From NCBI GenBank assembly GCA_947626355.1, contig CANQRV010000026.1:1-36258 (forward strand): a stretch of DNA of 36,258 nucleotides. Direction: 5' to 3'. Position 1 is the stretch's first letter; each line of letters opens with the position of its first letter. Source of the stretch: an uncultured Muribaculaceae bacterium. GTDB lineage: Bacteria > Bacteroidota > Bacteroidia > Bacteroidales > Muribaculaceae. The translations under genes were made by a program, and so were the position numbers. The notes below the pieces were generated by a model that saw only the letters and a list, made by a program, of their open reading frames with translations, made no database searches and was not told where the DNA came from. Below, in pieces: positions 9,267 through 16,863 of the stretch.

Positions 9267-9893
9267 TCAGGAGCTGAAGGGAAGACGCGACAGGGAGTCC
9301 CTGCTCTGCTGGCGGTCGCGCCAGCACTTGCGGCAGAGGGCTACATAGCGGTCGTTGCCGCCGATCTCCACCTGACGCCCCTGCGTCACGATGAGCCCTG
9401 AACTGTCGATGCGGGCGTTGACCACCGTCTTGCGGCCACACGAGCATGTCGACTTAATCTCGTCGATGGAATCGGCGAGCTCGAAAAGACGGCGCGACCC
9501 CTCGAAGAGCCGTGAGCGGAAATCGGTGCGCAGGCCGTAGCATATCACGTTGATATGGAAGTTATCGACAGCCATGGCAAGCTGATCGACCTGCACGGCA
9601 GAGAGGAACTGAGCCTCGTCGACGAGCACCCATTCCGGCAGCGTGGCGCCGCTCTCCACGATGTCGGAAAACATCCGGTAGAGGTCGGTGTCCTGACTGA
9701 TCATGACACACTCGCGCTCGATGCCGATGCGGCTGCGGATCACGCTGCGCTTCTCCCGCGTGTCGGTGGCCGGCTTGAGACACATGTAGGCCATGCCGCG
9801 CTCCTCGAAGTTGTAGGCTGTGGTCAGCAGGATGGCGGTCTTGGCCGACCCCATGGTGCCGTATCTGAAGTAAAGTTTCCCTATTCTATTCAT
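9267..9893 (-). CDS. tdk: Thymidine kinase (type II, Tdk)
   Basis: 208 aa, matching E. coli-type thymidine kinases, which phosphorylate thymidine with ATP in the salvage pathway. The P-loop is GTMGSAKT at residues 12-19 (Ala in the usual Gly/Ser position), VLVDEAQF is the Walker B/catalytic region, YGLRTDF the lasso-side motif, and two Cys pairs, CSCG and CRKC, form the structural zinc site. The start at 9893 is chosen because the upstream in-frame extension reads through the promoter at 9957-9988 and lacks family sequence. Expressed divergently from the small membrane protein gene at 10152. Confidence 0.94.
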   Translation of the reverse strand: MNRIGKLYFRYGTMGSAKTAILLTTAYNFEERGMAYMCLKPATDTREKRSVIRSRIGIERECVMISQDTDLYRMFSDIVESGATLPEWVLVDEAQFLSAVQVDQLAMAVDNFHINVICYGLRTDFRSRLFEGSRRLFELADSIDEIKSTCSCGRKTVVNARIDSSGLIVTQGRQVEIGGNDRYVALCRKCWRDRQQSRDSLSRLPFSS

Positions 9894-9956
9894 TCCATTG
9901 ATGTTAAGTTGCGACCTACAGAACATGGAGTCCTGGCCACGACCGGAAATACAACG

Positions 9957-9988
9957 CGAAGATACAACGAAATCAGGCATTATGCAAA
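9957..9988 (-). promoter_or_regulatory. Promoter of tdk
   Basis: On the minus strand TTTG (9985-9988), 20 bases, then TATCTTCG (9957-9964), a one-base variant of TAnnTTTG. The start of transcription would fall near 9950, giving a leader of roughly 55 bases ahead of the tdk ATG at 9893. Confidence 0.6.
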
Positions 9989-10151
9989 CCTTGAGAGGTA
10001 ATAATTTGGAAATACGGAGGAAAAAAGAGGGCGTCCCGCAAGGTCCCGAAAGAGGCGGGAATCTGTAGAAAAAGCATGCAAATCTCTATAATACAAAAAC
10101 TAAAGTGGTCTGACCGTTGTTATAGAGGCATATACCAAACAACGAGTCGCT

Positions 10152-10757
10152 ATGAACGCCAGCAATGTCATATCAATAGATCCGGGGCAGAAGACGCTTG
10201 GCACGCTGAACATGCAGGGCGCTCCCACCTTCCTCCGCAAGCACGTCATCACCGAACAGGCAGCCGGAAAGCGCGGCAAGCGTGTGCTGCTCAACACCCT
10301 CTTCGCGCGCTGCGGCATCAGCAGCGGGGCACGTTCGCTTCGTCTGGTGATCATGAGGGTCGTGTTTGCAGGGTTGCTCACGATATGCGGCATAATGCGG
10401 CTGACGAGCGTAGACGAAGTGATCTACGACATGTCGCTGCCTCATATAGCGTCGATCATCATGTTTGTGGTCGCGGGCTCGCTGGCCACCGGCTTACTGG
10501 TGAGGCCCGTGAGCTCCATCGCCACGCTGCTGTGGGGCATTCTGGGCGTGATGCAGCTTCTCGTCGGTGAATTTGTACCAGAGATATGGTTCTGCGCGTT
10601 CGGCACTCTGGTGTTCGCCGTGTCAGGTGCCGGCCGATACAGTCTTGACGGGCTGGCCCGCCATCTGCTGTCGCGGAAGCGACGGGAGGGGAGAAAGAGC
10701 AGAAAGCTGGCGTCGAAGCGCATGAGCTACGAGGCTTTCAAATACGCCAACCGCTGA
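10152..10757 (+). CDS. Small multi-pass membrane protein, unknown function
   Basis: 201 aa. The first 55 residues are hydrophilic and basic (KRGKRVLLNTLF), then four hydrophobic segments follow at roughly residues 66-83, 98-118, 122-140 and 142-160, and the tail is strongly basic (SRKRREGRKSRK), so both ends are probably cytoplasmic. The layout recalls DoxX/DoxD-like four-helix proteins, but I see no diagnostic motif and do not assign a function. The ATG at 10152 lacks a Shine-Dalgarno site, as is common here. No clear TAnnTTTG promoter is present; a short inverted repeat (CTCTATAA 10084-10091 / TTATAGAG 10120-10127) lies just upstream. Confidence 0.7.
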   Translation: MNASNVISIDPGQKTLGTLNMQGAPTFLRKHVITEQAAGKRGKRVLLNTLFARCGISSGARSLRLVIMRVVFAGLLTICGIMRLTSVDEVIYDMSLPHIASIIMFVVAGSLATGLLVRPVSSIATLLWGILGVMQLLVGEFVPEIWFCAFGTLVFAVSGAGRYSLDGLARHLLSRKRREGRKSRKLASKRMSYEAFKYANR

Positions 10758-10781
10758 CAATCATCGGGAGTTTGAGAAAAA

Positions 10782-10813
10782 TTTGGCGGTTTGGGAATTT
10801 TTGAGTAATTTTG
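10782..10813 (+). promoter_or_regulatory. Promoter of rplU-rpmA
   Basis: TTTG at 10782-10785, 20 bases, TAATTTTG at 10806-10813. Start of transcription near 10820; leader of about 85 bases to the rplU ATG at 10905. Confidence 0.75.
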
Positions 10814-10904
10814 TGCCGCTTATTCCGCCATGGCCAGAAAAAGCGCCGGCGCTGACAGTCGGCCGCCCAACGGATTCAACTCAACAACAATCGTTTACCC
10901 AACA

Positions 10905-11228
10905 ATGTACGCTATTGTAGAAATCAAGGGACAGCAGTTCAAGGCCGAAGAAGGCAAATACCTGTATGTCCACTATCTCGGCGAAGAAGTGAAGGAAGGG
11001 GATGCAGTGACATTCGACAAAGTGCTTCTTCTTGATGCCGACGGCGACGTGAAGGTCGGCGCTCCTGCCGTGGAAGGAGCGAAAGTGAACTGTGAGGTGC
11101 AGCTTCCTCTCGTAAAGGGGGAAAAGGTGATCGTCTTCAAGAAGAAACGCCGCAAAGGCTATCGCCGCAAGAACGGCCATCGCCAGTGCTTCTCCAAAGT
11201 GTTAGTTAAATCTATCGTTAACGCATAA
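10905..11228 (+). CDS. rplU: 50S ribosomal protein L21
   Basis: 107 aa, usual length. Begins [13 protein letters not shown], the universal L21 start, and contains the basic [16 protein letters not shown] 23S rRNA-binding segment near the C-terminus. An upstream in-frame ATG at 10830 would add 25 residues with no family similarity and is rejected. Followed after 18 bases by rpmA, the standard L21-L27 pair. The leader of about 85 bases contains no obvious L21-type regulatory fold that I can name. Confidence 0.97.
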   Translation: MYAIVEIKGQQFKAEEGKYLYVHYLGEEVKEGDAVTFDKVLLLDADGDVKVGAPAVEGAKVNCEVQLPLVKGEKVIVFKKKRRKGYRRKNGHRQCFSKVLVKSIVNA

Positions 11229-11246
11229 TCACTCAACAGACAAGAT

Positions 11247-11510
11247 ATGGCTCATAAAAAAGGTGTCGGTAGTTCGAAGAACGGCCGTGAATCAGAAAGC
11301 AAACGACTTGGAGTGAAGATATTCGGCGGCAGCAACTGCCGTGCCGGCAACATCCTGAAGCGTCAGCGTGGCACTGTGCACCATCCCGGTCTCAACGTGG
11401 GCATGGGCAAAGACCACACCCTCTTCGCCCTCATCGACGGAGTGGTGGTTTTCACCACCGGCAAGGAAGGCCGCAAGTTCATTAACGTGCGTCCCCACGA
11501 GGCAAACTGA
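11247..11510 (+). CDS. rpmA: 50S ribosomal protein L27
   Basis: 87 aa. Starts [16 protein letters not shown], the conserved N-terminal tail that reaches toward the peptidyl-transferase centre, with [17 protein letters not shown] and [17 protein letters not shown]. There is no N-terminal propeptide of the Firmicutes type. Cotranscribed with rplU and closed by the hairpin terminator at 11551-11592. Confidence 0.97.
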   Translation: MAHKKGVGSSKNGRESESKRLGVKIFGGSNCRAGNILKRQRGTVHHPGLNVGMGKDHTLFALIDGVVVFTTGKEGRKFINVRPHEAN

Positions 11511-11550
11511 TAACGACGGAGCCCGAAGGCTCCGGCAAGGCGATATACGG

Positions 11551-11592
11551 CGCCGGCGACATTGAAGTCAATGTCGCCGGCGTTTAATTTTG
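11551..11592 (+). terminator. Terminator of rplU-rpmA
   Basis: A 13-bp perfect stem (CGCCGGCGACATT at 11551-11563 and its complement at 11571-11583, slight trimming possible) with a 6-7 base loop, followed by TTTAATTTT. The T-rich tail overlaps the -33 element of the next promoter. Confidence 0.8.
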
Positions 11593-11619
11593 CCGCTTGA
11601 AAAAATTTGGCTAATTTCG
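11589..11619 (+). promoter_or_regulatory. Promoter of the formimidoyltransferase gene
   Basis: TTTG at 11589-11592, 19 bases, TAATTTCG at 11612-11619 (TAnnTTTG with C in the seventh position, the same variant as ahead of tdk). The ATG follows 31 bases later. Confidence 0.6.
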
Positions 11620-11650
11620 CGTCATAAAACAACAATAACGAAATCAATCC

Positions 11651-13345
11651 ATGAACACACGGATTATTGAATGCGTGCCCAACTTCAGCGAGGGACGCGA
11701 CCAGGCCAAAATCAAGGCCATCACCGACGCCATCAGCGCCGTGAAAGAAGTCAGAATGCTCGATGTAGACCCCGGAGAGGCCACCAACCGCACGGTGGTG
11801 ACCTTCGTTGGCAGCCCGGAGGATGTGGTGGAAGCCGCTTTCCAGGGAATAAAGAAAGCCGCAGAGGTAATCGACATGCGCGAACACCACGGCGCACACC
11901 CACGTATGGGCGCCACCGATGTCTGCCCGCTAATCCCGGTGGCCGGCGTGACGCTCGAGGAATGCGCGGAGCTGTCGCGCAAGCTCGCCGAGAGAGTGGC
12001 CGACGAGCTCGGCATCCCTACCTACTGCTATGAGGCTGCCGCCTTCCGGCCGGAGCGCAAGAACCTTGCGGTCTGCCGCGCAGGCGAATACGAGGCGCTT
12101 CCCGAGAAGATGGGGTCCCAGGAGAAAGGCCCCGACTTCGGCAACCGACCGTTTGACGAGAATGTGGCAAAGAGCGGCGCCACAACCATCGGCGCCCGCG
12201 ACTTCCTCATCGCCGTGAACTATAACCTCAACACCACCTCCACCCGCCGAGCCAACGCAATAGCGTTCGACGTCAGGGAGAAGGGACGTCCCGTAAGGGA
12301 AGGCGGCAAGGTCACAGGCAAGCCGATGAAGGACGAGAACGGCAAGACCATCATGCAGCCCGGAACCCTCAAGGGCACCAAGGCCATCGGATGGTATATC
12401 GACGAATACGGCATCGCCCAGGTGTCGATGAATATCACCGACATCGCCACCACTCCCCTCCACGTGGCCTTCGACGAGGTCTGCCGTGCGGCTGCCGCAC
12501 GCGGGGTCCGCGTCACAGGCACCGAGATCGTGGGCCTCGTGCCTAAGCGCACACTCATCGATGCCGGCAAGTATTTCCTGCGCAAGCAGCAGCGTTCGGC
12601 CGGTATTCCGGAGAGCGAGATCATCAAGATGGCGGTGCGCTCTATGGGTCTTGACGAGCTCAAGCCTTTCGACCCCAAGGAGAAGGTAATCGAGTATCTC
12701 GTAGCCGATGAAGGGGGCAACAGGCTCGTAGACCTGACGGCGCGCGGACTCGCCGAGGAGACAGCAAGCGAGTCGCCGGCTCCCGGCGGCGGCAGCATCT
12801 CCGCTTACATGGGAGCGCTCGGCGCGGCTCTCGGAACGATGGTGGCCAACCTCACCGCCCACAAGGCCGCCTACGACGACTGCTGGGAGAAGTATTCCGA
12901 TGCTGCCGAGAAAGGTCAGGACATCATGGAGCGCCTGCTCCACCTCGTCGACGAGGACACCGAGGCCTTCAACCGCATTATGGACGTATTCGCGATGCCC
13001 AAGGGCACCGACGCCGAGAAGGCAGCCCGCAAGGCCGCTCTCGAGGGCGCCACGCTCTACGCCACAAAGGTGCCCCTCCGCACGATGGAGACCTCGGCCG
13101 AGGCATTCGACCTCCTCGCCGACATGGCAGCCAACGGAAATCCCTCGTCGGTGACCGACGCCGGCGTAGGCGTCCTGGCCGCACGTGCCGCCGTCAGAGG
13201 CGCGTTCCTCAACGTCAGGATCAATGCCGCCGGGCTGAAAGACCGTGAGAAGGCGGAGGCCCTTATAGCCCGCGGTGCAGAAATCGAGGCCGAGGCCGAA
13301 CGACGCGAAAAGGAAATCCTCGACATCGTCAACTCCAAGATCTAA
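11651..13345 (+). CDS. ftcD: Glutamate formimidoyltransferase / formimidoyltetrahydrofolate cyclodeaminase
   Basis: 564 aa bifunctional enzyme of histidine degradation: it moves the formimino group of formiminoglutamate to tetrahydrofolate, then releases ammonia to give methenyl-THF. The N-terminal transferase (about residues 1-300) starts [13 protein letters not shown] and has [19 protein letters not shown], the His and Arg-rich active region; AITAYNLN-type motif is seen as VNYNLNTT. The cyclodeaminase domain (about 350-560) has the signature [20 protein letters not shown]. The length is that of the fused animal and Bacteroidota protein. No other hut genes lie in the window, so it stands alone here between two terminators. 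Start ATG 11651 fits the promoter distance and family N-terminus. Confidence 0.95.
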   Translation: MNTRIIECVPNFSEGRDQAKIKAITDAISAVKEVRMLDVDPGEATNRTVVTFVGSPEDVVEAAFQGIKKAAEVIDMREHHGAHPRMGATDVCPLIPVAGVTLEECAELSRKLAERVADELGIPTYCYEAAAFRPERKNLAVCRAGEYEALPEKMGSQEKGPDFGNRPFDENVAKSGATTIGARDFLIAVNYNLNTTSTRRANAIAFDVREKGRPVREGGKVTGKPMKDENGKTIMQPGTLKGTKAIGWYIDEYGIAQVSMNITDIATTPLHVAFDEVCRAAAARGVRVTGTEIVGLVPKRTLIDAGKYFLRKQQRSAGIPESEIIKMAVRSMGLDELKPFDPKEKVIEYLVADEGGNRLVDLTARGLAEETASESPAPGGGSISAYMGALGAALGTMVANLTAHKAAYDDCWEKYSDAAEKGQDIMERLLHLVDEDTEAFNRIMDVFAMPKGTDAEKAARKAALEGATLYATKVPLRTMETSAEAFDLLADMAANGNPSSVTDAGVGVLAARAAVRGAFLNVRINAAGLKDREKAEALIARGAEIEAEAERREKEILDIVNSKI

Positions 13346-13385
13346 GCCACACGATTTCCGCTTAAAGCGGCGACCCCATACTGAC

Positions 13386-13424
13386 GCGGGCGCATATCCC
13401 TGGGATATGCGCCCGCGCTTTTCT
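13386..13424 (+). terminator. Terminator of ftcD
   Basis: A 15-bp perfect stem, GCGGGCGCATATCCC (13386-13400) paired with its complement at 13402-13416, followed by GCTTTTCTT. Also between convergent genes, but the T tail is on the plus-strand side only. Confidence 0.8.
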
Positions 13425-13448
13425 TATGACACTGACACGGCTCTGAAA

Positions 13449-14366
13449 TCAGAGCAGGAATAACAAGCCCACCGTGAGCGGCCGAAAGTTTACCGGGCTG
13501 CTCTTGAAAGCCTTCATCGGGGAGTAGCGCACGTATAGGCCACACCCTTTCCATACCGTAAAGGCGCCAAAGAGGTCGAGCGTGAACTTGCGCTGCCCGA
13601 GCGACTTATTGAAGATGCGGTGGTCGTGACCCTCGGCATCGGTATAATTGGTCTTGAGCGATGAATATGTGTTGAAGCTGAACACGGGGCCGAGAGTCAG
13701 GGCGAGTGTGGTCGAGGGGATGCGATAGGTGTAGAGCAACGGCAACCCGAGGCTGAAGATCTTGAGGGTGGAGTTGCCTTTCACCGCACCCTGCGGATAA
13801 TCAGTGGTCATAATGCCGCCGCCGGGAGCCGGCGTCAGGCAGCGGGAGAGAGTGGTCTTATAGTTGCGCCAGTCGAATCCGATGCCGAAAGTGATTCGTG
13901 AATAGCTGAAGTTGCAGGCGACAGCCAAAGCGTTTACCCACGACACGTCAAACGACTTGCTCCATTGCAGCGAACCGTTGCCCGACTGTCCGGAAGCATT
14001 GTCAAGTCCTATGCCGAGACCGCTTGTGATGACAGAGAAACCCGCCTTTTTCCTGCGGTTGCGGTCGCCGAGGCCAAGAGCCGGGATAAGGCCGTAATCC
14101 GATTTCATCTCGCGTTGCGAGGTGTTCACCACCGCATCGTCGTCATATTCGGAGACATAGAGCGCCTTGAACGTCGAATCGGACTCACAGCCTTCGACCG
14201 AAACCTGAAGGGAGTTGCCACACTCCACCACTGTCACTTTGGAAGGCGCCGTGACATTGAGTACGGTATCCGGAGCCTCGGCTGCATGTGTGGTGAGGGA
14301 GAGGGCGAGGAGCGGCACTATCATCAACGGAAGTGCCGCCAATATCCTGTTGTATCTGGAAATCAT
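13449..14366 (-). CDS. Predicted outer-membrane beta-barrel protein, fifth gene of the ECF operon
   Basis: 305 aa, unknown function. Signal peptide at residues 1-29 (hydrophobic run ending LTTHAAEA). Residues about 38-75 form a small beta domain (SKVTVVECGNSLQVSVEG ... YVSEYDDD). From about residue 105 onward amphipathic strands rich in Gly, Tyr and Ser suggest an 8- to 12-stranded barrel, ending with the hydrophobic LTVGLLFLL. Clearly paralogous to the neighbouring protein at 14395-15249: both have L-[GN]-Q-R, then T-x-D, then G-x-G-x-Y-x-R-[YW]-S-P-x-x-AF and a closing VGL. The 28-base gap to that gene on the same strand argues for one operon with the sigma factor at 16228-16731. Confidence 0.78.
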   Translation of the reverse strand: MISRYNRILAALPLMIVPLLALSLTTHAAEAPDTVLNVTAPSKVTVVECGNSLQVSVEGCESDSTFKALYVSEYDDDAVVNTSQREMKSDYGLIPALGLGDRNRRKKAGFSVITSGLGIGLDNASGQSGNGSLQWSKSFDVSWVNALAVACNFSYSRITFGIGFDWRNYKTTLSRCLTPAPGGGIMTTDYPQGAVKGNSTLKIFSLGLPLLYTYRIPSTTLALTLGPVFSFNTYSSLKTNYTDAEGHDHRIFNKSLGQRKFTLDLFGAFTVWKGCGLYVRYSPMKAFKSSPVNFRPLTVGLLFLL

Positions 14367-14394
14367 AGCTTATGGAATGTTTTGAGGAGAGAAC

Positions 14395-15249
14395 TTAGAA
14401 ATTAAGTGACAGACCGACCGAGACAGAGCGGAATGCCGGGCCATACGCGCCCTGGAATGCCGTGACAGGACTCCAGCGGCAATACACGCCGATTCCCTCC
14501 ACAAGGCCTGCGGTAGCGATGAAATCGACAGTGAGAAGACGCTGGTTAAGTCCCTTGTGGGTGACGGTCGACGACTGTTCGCCGGCGGTCAGCTTGGTAG
14601 ACGCCGTAGCATAAGTGTTGAAATTGACAGTCGCGCCGAGCGAGAATCCAAGGTCCTTATATACCTTCTGCGTGAAGACGAACGGCACGCTGCACGTCCA
14701 GCTGTCGAGACGCGAGTGCTCCACCTTGCATCCTTCGGGAGCACCTGTGAAGGCAAGGGCGTCACCCTGTCTGGAATACACTGTTCCCTCCCGGGCCAGA
14801 TAGCGCTGCATACCGAATCCGAGCCCGATCCTGAACCTCGTGGCCGGTCCCCACGGTCTGAACTCCACGCCGATCACGTCGGAGACGCCAAGCTCGAAGC
14901 CGTTTTTCACCATCCCTTTGTCGGAGTAATTGAAGCGCCAACCCCAGTACATGCCGCGCATCACCGTGGGCACCACCTTGCGCATATCGCCCGAACCTCC
15001 CGAGAACGGGAAGTCGAGATTCCACCTTCCCGGCGAGAACGAAGAGCTGTCGACATTCGAGACATAGACGTAGTCGAGGTCGCCGTTGTCTGAAGGCATC
15101 GTGACCGTGACGGCCGTGGAGCCACCCTCCTTGGTCACGACTACGCAGCGCGCGTCGGTGATCACCTTCACGGTGTCGGCCTCGACCGGCATGGCGGCAT
15201 GCGTCAGCTGCGCCGCCATGACAAAAAGCAATAAACCAATAAGTCGCAT
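14395..15249 (-). CDS. Predicted outer-membrane beta-barrel protein, fourth gene of the ECF operon
   Basis: 284 aa, unknown function. Signal peptide 1-19 (LLLFVMAAQLTHAA). The mature N-terminus repeats the small domain of the paralogue (ARCVVVTKEGGSTAVTVTMP ... YVYVSNVDSSSF). Then a Gly- and aromatic-rich barrel begins at MYWGWRFNYSDKGM and closes with SVSVGLSLNF, a typical terminal strand ending in Phe. It shares LNQRLLTVDF and GIGVYCRWSPVTAF with the next gene downstream, evidence of tandem duplication followed by strong divergence. 24 bases separate it from the small secreted protein gene upstream. An envelope-stress output or a surface sensor are both possible; the sequence does not decide. 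Confidence 0.78.
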   Translation of the reverse strand: MRLIGLLLFVMAAQLTHAAMPVEADTVKVITDARCVVVTKEGGSTAVTVTMPSDNGDLDYVYVSNVDSSSFSPGRWNLDFPFSGGSGDMRKVVPTVMRGMYWGWRFNYSDKGMVKNGFELGVSDVIGVEFRPWGPATRFRIGLGFGMQRYLAREGTVYSRQGDALAFTGAPEGCKVEHSRLDSWTCSVPFVFTQKVYKDLGFSLGATVNFNTYATASTKLTAGEQSSTVTHKGLNQRLLTVDFIATAGLVEGIGVYCRWSPVTAFQGAYGPAFRSVSVGLSLNF

Positions 15250-15273
15250 ATTGTTGTAGATAAAATTAACCAG

Positions 15274-15708
15274 TTAGAATTTCTGCATCATCTTCTTTAC
15301 CTCTTCGGGCGACGCGTCGCCCACCATATATATGAGCATCGCCTTCGGATCGACATCCGTGCCGGAATTGAGGAAGACGATAAAGCGGTTGCAGTCTTTC
15401 CCCTTGAGGGCGTAGAAGCCGAAATGTAGGCGCCCCTTGCGGAACGCCGTCTGCTTGTCGTAGGCCTTGGCGCCGTCGGCCTTAACCGCCTTCTCCATCG
15501 AGGAGATGATGGCGTTGTCGACAACTGTCACGCTCTTATACAGGTCAAGACCGAACTTCGCCGCGGAATTGCCTGAGAGGGTGACCGACGACACCTTTCC
15601 GCTTTTAGAGAAGTCCTGACTGAAATATTTGGCTATATTCAGTCCCTCCTGCGCCGAAGCCGTGATGAACGCTGCCAGCAGCATCAAAATTAAAATCAAC
15701 CTTTTCAT
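15274..15708 (-). CDS. Small secreted protein, third gene of the ECF operon
   Basis: 144 aa with signal peptide 1-19 (ILILMLLAAFITASA). The mature protein starts QEGLNIAKYFSQDF and contains VSSVTLSGNSAAKFGLDLYKSVTVVDN, then basic/acidic alternation and FGFYALKGKDCNRFIVFLNSG. It is reminiscent of the small Bacteroides proteins of the DUF4252 or DUF6108 type that occur in sigma-factor operons; I cannot choose between these from sequence alone. No lipobox, so it is likely free in the periplasm. It lies 43 bases downstream of the putative anti-sigma gene. Confidence 0.72.
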   Translation of the reverse strand: MKRLILILMLLAAFITASAQEGLNIAKYFSQDFSKSGKVSSVTLSGNSAAKFGLDLYKSVTVVDNAIISSMEKAVKADGAKAYDKQTAFRKGRLHFGFYALKGKDCNRFIVFLNSGTDVDPKAMLIYMVGDASPEEVKKMMQKF

Positions 15709-15751
15709 ATTCTGAGCAATGATATTATCTTAACCGAAATAATGTGACGCG

Positions 15752-16231
15752 TTAGAGGAAATCAGACATCCGGCCTATCTCGCCCATTGCGCTCTCCACC
15801 TCCGAGTCGAGCTCGCCCGAGGCTACTGCCGCCTCATGGAGCTGCTGCCTCATGAGGTCGGCCACAAGCGTCTCGTCGTGGACGGGCCGTCCGTCGATCC
15901 AGGCGGTGCATTCATCCGTCCCTGTCAGGAAGCCGGCCACACCGGAGTGGCGGGCCGTGAAATAGGAGACGGCGAAGAAAGCCGCGAGCAGCCCGGCGGC
16001 TGCCGTGGAGAGCCAGAGGCGCATGCGGGGCAGCCGGCGCCGCCTGCGCGAGGCAGAGGCGGGAGCCTGGAAACGCCCGAAAGTCATCACGGCGAGCGCC
16101 TCGGCTTCGAGAGAGCCCGGCTCAGGCCTGCGCTCCAGTAGCTCCCGGAGGAGCAGCCGCTCCTCCTCCACTGTGGTGTCGCCCGCGAAATAGCGGTTTA
16201 TGAGGACTTTATATTCACTGTCTGTCATCAT
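15752..16231 (-). CDS. Putative membrane-anchored anti-sigma protein
   Basis: 159 aa. An N-terminal cytoplasmic region of about 60 residues (EYKVLINRYFAGDTTVEEERLLLRELLE, a pattern seen at the start of many Bacteroidota anti-sigma and FecR-like proteins), a basic stretch RRRRRLPRMR, one transmembrane helix at about residues 72-92 (LWLSTAAAGLLAAFFAVSYF), and a periplasmic tail of about 65 residues. No FecR domain is present. Its ATG overlaps the sigma stop by 4 bases, the coupling expected of a sigma/anti-sigma pair. The role is inferred from this arrangement, since the sequence has no zinc-binding ZAS motif. Confidence 0.7.
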   Translation of the reverse strand: MMTDSEYKVLINRYFAGDTTVEEERLLLRELLERRPEPGSLEAEALAVMTFGRFQAPASASRRRRRLPRMRLWLSTAAAGLLAAFFAVSYFTARHSGVAGFLTGTDECTAWIDGRPVHDETLVADLMRQQLHEAAVASGELDSEVESAMGEIGRMSDFL

Positions 16232-16731
16232 CGTCTGTATAGTTTAAGGTATGTGTCTCTCACCGTGCGGCGCGTCCTGGCCACAATCTGGCGTGCGTTG
16301 CTCTCCGAGATGGAGAAATGCCCGGCGATTTCGGAATATTCCCAGCCGTCGCGCTCGCGGCGGAAGAAGATGTCGCGGTCGCGCGGAGAGACGGAGAGGT
16401 CTATTATATGGCTGACACGCGAGAAGGTCTCGTCGGCTTCGCTATCAGAGGAAGGCTCTTCGCCCAGCTCGGCCTCGGCATCCTCCACAGGTGTCTCCCG
16501 ATGTCGCGCCCGCGAGCGGAGCGCGTCTATGCCGGCGTTTCTGACTGCCGTCAAGGCGAGCGCCTCGGCCGCCGACTCGTCGCCGGGCTGACGGGGCGAC
16601 GACCATAAGCGGCAGAATGCCTCCTGCACCAGATCCTGGGCTTCCGCATCGGAGTCGACGATAGCAGCCGCGCGCCTCAGAAGGCGCTCTCTGGCCCTGA
16701 TGAATACCGTTGTCAGAAATTCCTTTTTCAT
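16228..16731 (-). CDS. RNA polymerase ECF-type sigma-70 factor
   Basis: 167 aa. Region 2 is seen as AAAIVDSDAEAQDLVQEAFCRLWSS (core binding and -10 recognition) and region 4 as LSVSPRDRDIFFRRERDGWEYSEIAGHFSISESNARQIVARTRRTVRD, a helix-turn-helix for the -35. There is a short acidic linker and no region 1 or 3. I place the start at ATG 16731 (MKKEFLTTVF); the longer in-frame option begins inside the terminator hairpin at 16791-16811 and has no family similarity. The gene leads a minus-strand operon with a membrane protein, a small secreted protein and two barrels. A possible self-recognised ECF promoter lies at 16746-16773. Confidence 0.9.
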   Translation of the reverse strand: MKKEFLTTVFIRARERLLRRAAAIVDSDAEAQDLVQEAFCRLWSSPRQPGDESAAEALALTAVRNAGIDALRSRARHRETPVEDAEAELGEEPSSDSEADETFSRVSHIIDLSVSPRDRDIFFRRERDGWEYSEIAGHFSISESNARQIVARTRRTVRDTYLKLYRR

Positions 16732-16745
16732 GTGTCTGTATCCCA

Positions 16746-16773
16746 TACACGAGACGATCCGCCGTTTGTGACA
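16746..16773 (-). promoter_or_regulatory. Possible ECF-dependent autoregulatory promoter
   Basis: Minus strand: TGTCAC (16768-16773), 16 bases, CGTGTA (16746-16751). The spacing and the CGT core resemble ECF sigma promoters, and no TAnnTTTG with a -33 partner is present in the 60 bases between terminator and ATG. The predicted start would leave a leader of only about 8 bases, which is a weakness. Confidence 0.35.
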
Positions 16774-16783
16774 GAAATTATTG

Positions 16784-16816
16784 AAAAAAACTCCGGCCAA
16801 TCCGGCCGGAGTTTTT
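16784..16816 (-). terminator. Terminator of the OPT transporter gene (bidirectional form)
   Basis: An 8-bp stem CTCCGGCC (16791-16798) / GGCCGGAG (16804-16811) with loop AATCC. A run of seven A on the left becomes the T tail for minus-strand transcripts, and five T follow on the right. It separates the OPT gene from the sigma operon. Confidence 0.8.
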
Positions 16817-16863
16817 CCATCAATTATAAATTACTGATTTCCAATTATCAATTGAGGTATAAA

